DNA of 64,000 bases from Calliopsis andreniformis (taxonomy: Eukaryota > Arthropoda > Insecta > Hymenoptera > Andrenidae). This document shows, one piece after another, positions 54,401 through 64,000 of the stretch. A program made the position numbers and the translations under genes. The DNA lies in the NCBI RefSeq assembly GCF_051401765.1, contig NW_027480464.1:3162001-3226000 (forward strand), given 5' to 3'. Numbering within the stretch: the stretch's first letter is position 1; every line of letters begins with the position of its first letter. The notes under the pieces were generated by a model that ran no database searches, had not been told where the DNA came from, and worked only from the letters and a program-made list of their open reading frames with translations.

Positions 54401-54853
54401 TCCTCAATACCCAATACTCAATCTTCAATCTTCAATACTCAATCCTCAATCCTCAATTCTCAATCCTCTATCCCCAGTCCTCAGTCCTCAAACCTCAATC
54501 CTCAACCCTCAGCCATCATTGTCAATCCTCAATCTTCAATCCTCAATCCTCAATCTTCAATGCTCAATACTCAATCTTCAATCCTCAATCTTCAATACTC
54601 AATCCTCAGTCCTCAATAATCAATCTTCAATCCTCGATCCTCAATCCTCAATCCTCAATCCTCAATCCTCGATCCTCAATCTTCAATCCTCAGTCCCAAA
54701 TCCTCAATCTTCAATCCTCAATCCTCAGCCCTCAATCTTCAATCCTCATTACTCAATCTTCAATCCTCAATTCTCAATCCTCAATCCTCAATCCTCATTC
54801 TTCAGTCCTCAATACCCAATCCTCAATCTTCAACCCTCAATCCTCAATCCACA
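50438..54853. repeat. 4416-bp tandem repeat, copy 2
   Basis: Follows copy 1 at a junction where CAATCCACAA passes directly into TCCTCAACCCTC. At the equivalent right end (54853) the sequence instead continues CAATCCACAATTCTC into the 810-bp pair. Private differences were noticed, for example TGGTCAACC near 53024 against TGCTCAACC near 48608. Confidence 0.9.
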
Positions 54854-55831
54854 ATTCTCAATCCTCAATCCTCAATCCTCAGACCTCAAACATTAATACA
54901 CAACCCTCAGTCCTTGTCCTCAATCCACAACCCTCAATCCTCAATCCTCAATCTTCAATCATCAATATTCAATCTTCAATCCTGAATCCTCAACCCTCAA
55001 TCCTCAATCCTCAACCCTCAATCCTCAATTTTCTATCCTCATTCTTCAATCCTCAATACCCAATACTCAATCTTCAATCTTCAATCCTCAATCCTCAATC
55101 CACAATCCTCATTCTTCAATCCTCAATACCCAATCCTCAATCTTCAATCCCCAATCCTCAATCCTCAATCCTCAATCCTCAATCCTCAATTTTCAATCCT
55201 CATTCTTCAATCCTCAGTACCCAATACTCAATCTTCAATCTTCAATACTCAATCCTCAATCCTCAATTCTCAATCCTCTATCCCCAGTCCTCAGTCCTCA
55301 AACCTCAATCCTCAACCCTCAGACATCATTGTCAATCCTCAATCTTCAATCCTCAATCCTCAATCTTCAATGCTCAATACTCAATCTTCAATCCTCAATC
55401 TTCAATCCTCAATCCTCAGTCCTCAATAATCAATCTTCAATCCTCGATCCTCAATCCTCAATCCTCAATCCTCAATCCTCGATCCTCAATCTTCAATCCT
55501 CAGTCCCAAATCCTCAATCTTCAATCCTCAATCCTCAGCCCTCAATCTTCAATCCTCATTACTCAATCTTCAATCCTCAATTCTCAATCCTCAATCCTCA
55601 ATCCTCATTCTTCAGTCCTCAATACCCAATCCTCAATCTTCAACCCTCAATCCTCAATCCACAATTCTCAATCCTCAATCCTCAATCCTCAGACCTCAAA
55701 CATTAATACACAACCCTCAGTCCTTGTCCTCAATCCACAACCCTCAATCCTCAATCCTCAATCTTCAATCATCAATATTCAATCTTCAATCCTGAATCCT
55801 CAACCCTCAATCCTCAATCCTCAACCCTGAA
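54212..55831. repeat. Pair of 810-bp units, third locus
   Basis: TTTTCTATCC lies at 54219 and 55029. The corresponding place in the preceding 4416-bp copy (49803) is followed by only one unit, which is cut by the duplication junction near 50437. This locus therefore shows the intact arrangement. Confidence 0.86.
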
Positions 55832-58300
55832 TCCTCAATCCTCAATCCTCAATCCTCAATACCAAATTCTCAATATTCAATCCTCAATCCTCAATCCTCA
55901 ACTCTCGATCCTCAATCCTCGAACCTCAGACCTCAATCCTCATTCTTCAATCCTCAATACCAAATCCTCAATCTTCAATCCTCAATCCTCAAACCTCAAT
56001 TCTCGATCCTCAATCCTCGACCCTCTGACCTCAAACATTAATACTCAACCCTCACCCCTCGTCCTCAATCCACAACCCTCAATCCTCAATCCTCAATCTT
56101 CAATCATCAATATACAATCTTCAGTCCTCAATCCTCAATCCTCAATCCTCAGACCTCAAACATCAATACTCAACCCTCAGTCCTCGTCCTCAATCCACAA
56201 CACTCAATCCTCAATCCTCAGTCCACAATCCTCAATCCTCAATCTTCAATCATCAATACTCAATCTTCAATCCTCAATCCTCAGTCCTCAATCCTCAATT
56301 CTGTATCCTCAATCCTCAATTTTCAATCCTCATTCTTCAATCCTCAATACCCAGTACTCAATCTTCAATCCTCAATCCTCAATCCTCAATTCTCAATCCT
56401 CAATGCTCAGTCCTCAGTCCTGAAACCTCAATCCTCAATCCTCAATCCTCAATCCTCAATCCTCAATCCTCAATCGTCAGTCTTCAATCCTCAATACTCA
56501 ATCATCAATCATCAATCCTCAATTCTCAATCCTCAATCTTCAATCCTCAATCCTCAATCCTCAGTCTTCAATCCACAATACTCAATCTTCAATCCTCAAT
56601 CCTCAGTCCTCAAACCACAATTCTGATAACTCAATCCTGAATCCTCAATCCTCGGCCATCAGTCCTCAACAATCAGTTGTCAATCCTCAATCCTCAATAG
56701 AATATACTCAATTCACAGTTTTCAATACTCAATACTCAATCTGCAATCTTCAAACCTCTATCCACAAACATCAATACTCATCACTCTACCCTCAACACTC
56801 ATTCCTCAATGTTCAATCCTCAATCCTCAATCCTCAATCCTCAATCGTCAATCTTCAATCCTCAATACTCAATCTTCAATCCTCAATCCTCAATCCTCAA
56901 TCCTCAATCCTCAATCTTCAATCCTCAATAGGAAATCCTCAATCTTCAATCCTCAATCCTCAATCCTAAATTCTCAATCCTCAATCCTCGATCGTCCGAC
57001 CTCAAACATCAATACTCAACGCTCAGACCTCGTCCTCAATCCACAACCCTCAAACCTCAATCCTCAATCTTCAATCATCAATGTACAATCTTCAGTCCTC
57101 AATCCTCAATCCTCAATCCTCAATCCTCAATCCTCAATACTCAATCCTCAATCCTCAGTCTCCAAACATCAATCCTCAATCTTCAATCCCCAAAACTCAA
57201 TCTTCAATCCTCGATCCTCAATACTCAATCCTCAATTCTCAATCCTCAATCGTCAGTCTTCAATCCTCAATACTCAATCTTCAATCCTCAATCCTCAATC
57301 CTCAATCCTCAACCCTCATTCCTCAATCCTCAATACCCAATCCTCAATCTTCACTCCTCATTCCTCAATCCTCTATTCTCAATCCTCAATCCTCAGACCT
57401 CAGTCCTCAAACCTCAATCCTCAATCCTCAGCCCTCATCCTCAATCCTCAATGCTCAACCCTCAATCCTCAATCTTCAATACTCGATACTCAATCCTCAA
57501 TCTTCAGTGTTCAATCCGCGATACCCAATCCTCAATGTTCAATCCTCAATCCTCAATCCTCAATCCTCAATACTCAATTCTCTATCCTCAACCATCAATC
57601 CTCAATCCTCAATCCTCAATCCTCAATCCTCAATCCTCAATCCTCAATTCTCAATCGTCAGTCTTCAATCCTCAATACTCAATCTTCAATCCTCAATCCT
57701 CAATCCGCAATCCTCAAACTTCAATCCTCAATCCTCAATCCTCAATCCTCATCCCTCAATCCTCAATGTTCAAACTTCAATCCTCAGTCCCAAATCCTCA
57801 ATCTTCAATCCTCAATACTCAACCCTCAATCTTCAATCCTCAATACTCAATCTTCAATCCTCAATCATCAATCCTCAATCCTCAATCCTCAAACCTCATT
57901 CTTCAATCCTCAATACCGAATCCTCAAACTTCAATCATCAATCCTCAATCCTCAATCCTCAATCCTCATTCTTCAACCCTCAATCCCCAATCCTCAATCT
58001 TCAATCATCAATATTCAATCTTCAATCCTCAATCCTCAATCCTCAATCCTCAACCCTCAATGATCAATCCGCAATACCCAATCCTCAATCTTCAATCCTC
58101 AATCCTCAATCCTCAATCCTCAATCCCCAATCCTCAATCCTCAGACCTCAGACCTCAATCTTGAATCCTGAATCCTCAATCTTCAGCCCTCAGTCCTCAA
58201 CAATCAGTTATCAATCCCCAATCCTCAATAGAATATCCTCAACTCACAGTTTTCAATACCCAATACTCAACCTGCAATCTTCAAATCTGTATCCACAAAC
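54854..58300. repeat. Segment equivalent to 10.77-13 kb, with a hybrid right part
   Basis: Up to about 57150 it follows 10773-13069 at offset 44081 (cores 12636 and 56717). From 57081 to about 57740 it has the single-copy arrangement seen at 24903-25560. From there to core 58248 it follows 7950-8458 at offset 49790. It is therefore a mosaic of two alleles of the same region. Confidence 0.82.
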
Positions 58301-60240
58301 ATGAATTCTCATCACTCAACCCTCAACACTCAGTCCCCAATCCTCAATCTTCAATCCTCAATCCTCAATCCTCAATCTTCCATCCTCAATACTCAATCTT
58401 CAATCCCCAGCCCTCAATCCTCAATCCTCAATCATCAATCCTCAATCCTCAATCATCAATATACAATCTTCAGTCCTCAATCCTCAATACGCAATTCTCA
58501 ATCCTCAATCCTCAATATTCAATCCGCGATACCCAATCCTCAATGTTCAATCCTCAATCCGCAATCCTCAATCCTCAATCCTCAATCCTCAATCCTCAAT
58601 CCTCAATCCTCAATCCTCAGTCCCCAAACCTCAAACCTCAATCTTCAATGCTCAAAACTCAATCTTCAATCCTCGATCCTCAATACTCAATCCTCAATCC
58701 TCAATCCTCAATCGACAGCTTTCAATCCTCAATACTCAATCTTCAATCCTCAATCCTCAATCCTCAATCCTCAACACTCAGCCCTCATCTTCAATCCTCA
58801 ATCCTCAACCCTCAATACTCAATATTCAATACTCGATACTCAGTCTTCTATCCTCAATCCTCAGACCTCAAACCTCAATTCTGTATCCTCAGTCCTCAAT
58901 CCTGAATCTTCGGCCCTCAGTCCTCAACAATCAGTTGTCAATCCTCAATCCTCAATAGAATATCCTCAATTCACAGTTTTCAATACTCAATACTCAATCT
59001 GCAATCTTCAAACCTCTATCCACAAACATCAATTCTCATCACTCAACCCTCAACACTCAGTCCTCAATGTTCAATCCTCAATCCTCAATCCTCAATCCTC
59101 ATTCTTCAATCCTCAATCCTCAATCCTCAATTCTCGATCCTCAATCCTCGATCCTCAGACCTCAATCCTCATTCTTCAATCCTCAATACCAAATCCTCAA
59201 TCCTCAATCCTCAATCCTCAATTCTCAATCCTCAATCCACAATCCTCAATCCTCAGTCCCCAAACCTCAATCCTCAATCTTCAATCATCAAAACTCAATC
59301 TTCAATCCTCTATCCTCAATACTCAATCCTCAATCCTCAATCCTCAATCGTCAGTCTTCAATCCTCAGTACTCAATCTTCAATCCTCAATCCTCAATCCT
59401 CAATCCTCAACCGTCATTCCTCAATCCTCAATACCCAATCCTCAATCTTCAATCCTCATTCCTCAATCCTCAATTCTCAATCCTCAATCCTCAGACCTCG
59501 GTCCTCAAACCTCAATCCTCAATCCTCAGCCCTCATCCTCAATCCTCAATCTTCAATCATCAATATTCAATCTTCAATCCTCAATCCTCAATACTCAACC
59601 CTCAATGTTCAATCCGCAATACCCAATCCTCAATCTTCAATCCTCAATCCTCAATCCTCAATCCTCAATCCTCAATCCTCAGACCTCAGACCTCAATCCT
59701 GAATCCTGAATCCTCAACCTTCAGCCCTCAGTCCTCAACAATCAGTTATCATTCCCCAATCCTCAATAGAATATCCTCAATTCACAGTTTTCAATACCCA
59801 ATACTCAACCTGCAATCTTCAAATCTGTATCCACAAACACCAATTCTCATCACTCAACCCTCAACACTCAGTCCCCAATCCTCAATCTTGAATCCTCAAT
59901 CCTCAATCCTCAATCTTCCATCCTCAATACTCAATCTTCAATCCCCAGCCCTCAATCCTCAATACTCAATCATCAATACTCAATCCTCAATCATCAATAT
60001 ACAATCTTCAGTCCTCAATCCTCAATACGCAATTCTCAATCCTCAATCCTCAATCTTCAATGCTCAATACTCAATCCTCAATGTTCAATCCTCAATCCTC
60101 AATCCTCAGTCCTCAATACTCAATCTTCAATCCTCGATCCTCAATCCTCAATCCTCAATCCTCAATCCTCGATCCTCAATACCCAATCCTCAATCTTCAA
60201 TCCTCATTCCTCAAACCTCAATTCTGAGTCCTCAGTCCTG
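58301..60240. repeat. Marker-rich module, third long copy (cores 58975 and 59786)
   Basis: From about 58370 it matches 14457-16327 at offset 43913 and 26835-28705 at offset 31535, including ATCGACAGC near 58712. It ends in the chimeric marker at 60318. Confidence 0.86.
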
Positions 60241-60900
60241 AATCCTCTATCTTCGGCCCTCAGTCCTCAACAATCAGTTGTCAATCCTCAATCCTCAATA
60301 GAATATCCTCAATTCACAGTTTTCAATACTCAATACTCAATCTGCAATCTTCAAACCTCTATCCACAAACATCAATTCTCATCACTCAACCCTCAACACT
60401 CAGTCCTCAATGTTCAATCCTCAATCCTCAATCCTCAATCCTCAATCTTCAATCCTCAATCCTCAATCCTCAATTCTCGATCCTCAATCCTCGATCCTCA
60501 GACCTCAATCCTCATTCTTCAATCCTCAATACCAAATCCTCAATCCTCAATCCTCAATCCTCAATTCTCAATCCTCAATCCTCAATCCTCAATCCTCAGT
60601 CCCCAAACCTCAATCCTCAATCCTCAGCCCTCATCCTCAATCCTCAATCCTCAACCCTCAATCCTCAATCTTCAATACTCGATACTCAATCTTCAATCCT
60701 GAATCCTCAGTCCTCAAACCTCAATTCTGAGTCCTCAGTCCTGAATCCTCTATCTTCGGCCCTCAGTCCTCAACAGTCAGTTGTCAATCCTCAATCCTCA
60801 ATAGAATATCCTCAATCCACAGTTTTAAATACTCAATACCCAATCAGCAATCTTCAAACCTCTATACACAAACATCAATTCTCATCACTCAACCCTCAAC
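60241..60900. repeat. 503-bp insertion with a chimeric marker (cores 60318 and 60821)
   Basis: The left arm of the 60318 marker (CTCTATCTTCGGCCCTCAG) is that of subfamily D at 16405. Its core and right arm (ATTCACAGTTTT, CAATCTGCAATC) are subfamily B as at 15062. 503 bp later a normal D marker follows, with the same left arm. 503 is 72 units with one 6-bp unit. Confidence 0.85.
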
Positions 60901-63900
60901 ACTCAGTCCTCAATGTTCAAGCCTCAATCCTCAATCCTCAATCCTCATTCGTCAATCTTCAATCCTCAATACTCAATCTTCGATCCTCAATCCTCAATCC
61001 TCGATACTCAATCCTCAATCCTCATTCGTCAATATTCTATCCTCAATACTCAATCTTCGATCCTCAATCCTCAATCCTCAATCCTCAATACTCAATCCTC
61101 AATCCTCAATTTTCTATCCTCATTCTTCAATCCTCAATACCCAATACTCAATCTTCAACCTTCAATCCTCAATCCTCGATCCTCAATCCTCATTCTTCAA
61201 TCCTCAATACCCAATCCTCAATCTTCAATCCTCAATCCTCAATCCTCAATCCTCAATCCTCAATCCTCAATGTTCAATCCGCGATACCCAATCCTCAATG
61301 CTCAATCCTCAATCCTCAATTCTCAATCCTCAATGCTCAATCATCAATCCTCAATCCTCAATCCTCAGTCCCCAAACCTCAATCCTCAATCTTCAATCCT
61401 CAATACTCAATCTTCAATCCTCGATACTCAATACTCAATCCTCAATCCTCAATCCTCAATCGTCAGTCTTCAATCCTCAATAGTCAATCCTCAATCCTCA
61501 ATCCTCAATCCTCAATCCTCATTCATCAATCCTCAATACCCAATCCTCAATCTACAATCCTCAATCCTCAATCCTCAATTCTCAATCCTCAATCCTCAGT
61601 CCTCAGTCCTCAAACCTCAATCCTCAACCCTCAGCCCTCATCCTCAATCCTCAACCCTCAACCCTCAATCCTCAACCCTCAATCCTCAATCGTCAGTCTT
61701 CTATCCTCAATACTCAATCATCAATCCTCAATCCTCAATCCTCAATCCTCAATCCTCATTCTTCAATCCTCAATACCCAATCCTCAATCTTCAATCCTCA
61801 ACCCTCAATCCTCAATTCTCAATCCTCAATCCTCAATTCTCAATCCTCAATCCTCAGCCCTCAGTCCTCAAACCTCAATCCTCAACCCTCAGCCCTCATC
61901 GTCAATCCTCAATCTTCAATCCTCAATCCTCAATCCTCAATCTTCAATCCTCAATCCTCAATCGTCAGTCTTCAATCCTCAATACTCAATCTTCAATCCT
62001 CAATCCTCAATCCTCAATCCTCAATCCTCATTCTTCAATCCTCAATACCCAATCCTCAATCCTCAATCTTTAATCCTCAATCCTCAATTCTCAATTCTCA
62101 ATCCTCAATCCGCAGTCCTCAGTCCTCAAAACTCAATCCTCAACCCTCATCCCTCATCCACAATCCTCAATCCTCAATCTTCAATCCTCAATCCTCAGTC
62201 CTCAATACTCAATCTTCAATCCTCGATCCTCAATCCTCAATCCTCAATCCTCAATCCTCGATCCTCAATCTTCAATCCTCAATACCAAATCCTCAATCTT
62301 CAAACCTCAATCCACAACCCTCAATCCTCAATCCTCAATCTTCAATCATCAATATACAATCTTCTGTCCTCAATCCTCAATACTCAATCCTCAACCCTCA
62401 ATCCTCAATGTTCAATCCGCGATACCCAATCCTCAATGTTCAATCCTCAATCCTCAATCCTCAGTCCTCAATCCTCAATTCTCAATCCTCAATCCTCAAT
62501 CCTCAATCCTCAGTCCCCAAACCTCAACCCTCAATCTTCAATCATCAAAACTCAATCTTCAATCCTCTATCCTCAATACTCAATCTTCAATCCTCAATCC
62601 TCAATCCACAATCTTCAATCCTCAATCCCCAATCCTCAATCCTCAATCCTCAATCCTCAGTCCTCAATTCCCATTCTTCAATCCTCAATACCAAATCCTC
62701 AATCTTCAATCCTCAATCCTCAATCCTCAATTCTCGATCCTCAATCCTCGATCCTCAGACCTCAAACATTGATACTCAACCCTCACTCCTCGTCCTCAAT
62801 CCACAACCCTCAATCCTCAATCCTCAATCTTCAATCATCAATATACAATCTTCAGTCCTCAAGCCTCAATACTCAATCCTCAATCCTCAATCCTCAATGT
62901 TCAATCCGCGATACCCAATACTCAATATTCGGTCCTCAATCCTCAATCCACAATCCTCAATCCTCAATCCTCAATCCTCAATCCTCAATCCTCAATCCTC
63001 AATCCTCAATCCTCAATCCTCAATCCTCAGTCCCCAAACCTCAATCCTCAATCTTCAATCCTCAAAACTCAATCTTCAATCCTCGATCCTCAATACTCAA
63101 TCCTCAATCCTCAATCCTCAATCGTCAGTCTTCAATCCTCAATACTCAATCTTCAATCCTCAATCCTCAATCCTCAATCCTCAATCCTAATTCCTCAATC
63201 CTCAATACCCAATCCTAAATCTTCAATCCTCAATCCTCAATCCTCAATTGTCAATCCTCAATCCTCAGTCCTCAGTCCTCAAACCTCAATCCTCAATCCT
63301 CAATCCTCAATCCTGAGTCCTCAATCTTCAATGCTCAATACTCAACCTTCAATCCACAATCCTCAATTCTCAATCCTCAATCCTCAATCCTCAATCCTCA
63401 ATCCTCAATCCTCAATCCTCGATCGTCAGTCTTCAATCCTCAATACTCGATCTTCAATCCTCAATCCTCAATCCTCAATCCTCAATCCTCATTCTTCAAT
63501 CCTCAATACCCAATCCTCAATCCTCAATCTTTAATCCTCAATCCTCAATCCTCAATTCTCAATCCTCAATCCTCAGTCCTCAGTCCTCAAACCTCACTCC
63601 TCAACCCTCATCCCTCATCCACAATCCTCAATCCTCAATCTTCAATCCTCAATCCTCAGTCCTCAATACTCAATCTCCAATCATCGATCCTCAATCCTCA
63701 ATCCTCAATCCTCAATCATCAATCCTCAATCCTCAATCCTCAATTTTCAATCCTCATTCTTCAATCCTCGATCCTCAATCCTCAATCCTCAATCCTCAAT
63801 CCTCGATCCTCAATCTTCAATCCTCAGTCCCAAATCCTCAATCTTCAATCCTCAATCCTCAGCCCACAATCTTCAATCCTCATTACTCAATCTTCAATCC

Positions 63901-64000
63901 TCAATTCTCAATCCTCAAACCTCAATCCACAACCCTCAATCCTCAATCCTCAATCTTCAATCATCAATATACAATCTTCTGTCCTCAATCCTCAATACTC
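60901..64000. repeat. Right-end satellite without markers
   Basis: 60913-61090 follows 16497-16674. 61300-61480 follows the 38.5-kb stretch. 63331-63760 follows 16784-17213. The remainder is mosaic. The rare CTTCTGTCC unit occurs only at about 62361 and 63976, 1615 bp apart, so a new tandem period appears to begin at the window edge. No gene or unique sequence is seen. Confidence 0.8.

Larger units (their letters stand above)
1..64000. repeat. Heptanucleotide satellite array, unit TCCTCAA (- strand TTGAGGA)
   Basis: The full window parses into 7-bp units close to TCCTCAA, about nine thousand of them, all in one orientation. Common variants are TCTTCAA, TACTCAA, CCCTCAA, TTCTCAA, TCCTCAG, TCCTCGA, TCCTCAT, ACCTCAA, TGTTCAA and TCCACAA. 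The last four bases (TCAA) vary least and the first three vary most. Occasional 6-bp units are the only regular phase breaks seen. The + strand is almost free of G, so strand asymmetry is extreme throughout. No spacer, unique insertion or gene interrupts the array, and it extends beyond both window ends. What is seen is the repeat itself. A role as heterochromatic satellite is inferred only from its length and structure. Confidence 0.98.

Noticed and set aside
1319..60900. Marker blocks as a transposon or short interspersed element inserted many times
   Set aside because: No target-site duplications, tails or terminal repeats are seen. The blocks keep satellite phase and always sit in the same extended contexts, which indicates spread with segmental copies and not independent insertion.
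371..63534. Many long + strand open frames as low-complexity secreted or structural proteins
   Set aside because: They overlap in two or three frames at the same DNA, all encode the SSILNPQ cycle expected from any TCCTCAA array, lack frame-specific constraint and cross duplication junctions.
1..64000. CRISPR array
   Set aside because: Repeats are contiguous 7-bp units with no unique spacers of constant length. The marker blocks are spaced irregularly (385 to about 4250 bp) by more satellite.
1..64000. Telomeric repeat array
   Set aside because: TTGAGGA has seven bases like the plant telomere unit but is not a telomere sequence I know. The array is also highly heterogeneous, with large segmental duplications and no terminus in the window.
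1..64000. Promoters, terminators, ribosome binding sites or RNA genes
   Set aside because: AT-rich boxes, G-rich Shine-Dalgarno sequences and stem-loops are absent on +. The purine-rich - strand contains GAGG in nearly every unit, which has no meaning without a following open frame, and all - frames are closed every 21 bp.
1..64000. Vector, adapter or simple sequencing artefact
   Set aside because: Rich heritable variant structure, private differences between copies and nested duplications are not expected of polymerase slippage in a library or an adapter concatemer. Assembly error in copy order remains possible and is noted separately.

Overview
The whole 64 kb window is one uninterrupted, C-rich, heptanucleotide satellite. 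The consensus unit on the + strand is TCCTCAA (the - strand reads TTGAGGA). I found no stretch that departs from this unit for more than a few dozen bases. I see no protein gene, RNA gene, promoter, terminator, insertion sequence, CRISPR array or origin. The window opens inside a repeat block and closes inside a unit, so the array runs past both ends.

All long open frames are by-products of the repeat. Three units make 21 bp, which reads SSILNPQ in every + frame and contains no stop. On the - strand the same 21 bp carries one TGA in every frame. This is why open frames up to 945 codons occur only on +, overlap each other in two or three frames, and all have the same composition. None should be annotated as a gene.

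The array is a mosaic of nested, same-direction segmental copies. Positions 1-4250 form a left module that recurs near 31.5-35.3 kb, 44.6-49.0 kb and 50.4-53.1 kb. Positions 5840-17700 and 17701-30072 are two near-identical head-to-tail copies of an approximately 12 kb unit, which itself holds tandem pairs of 740 and 810 bp. A roughly 1 kb module sits at about 30.1, 40.1 and 43.4 kb, with a partial copy at 31.1 kb. Positions 46022-50437 and 50438-54853 are two tandem 4416-bp copies. From about 54.85 to 60.2 kb the sequence again follows material seen at 10.7-16.3 kb. The last 3 kb starts a further period of about 1.6 kb.

A distinctive block of about 145 bp containing CACAGTTTT-like heptamers recurs 45 times, in four subfamilies, plus one cut copy at position 1. 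It looks like non-satellite sequence but keeps exact 7-bp phase. The indels and duplications I measured are whole numbers of units once rare 6-bp units are counted, so rearrangement appears to happen in register. This fits unequal exchange and slippage in an actively turning-over array.

The organism cannot be identified. An array of this length suggests eukaryotic heterochromatin, for example centromeric, pericentromeric, subtelomeric or on a sex or B chromosome. C-rich heptamer repeats are also known from some bacteria, but there as far shorter tracts, so a bacterial source is possible but less likely.
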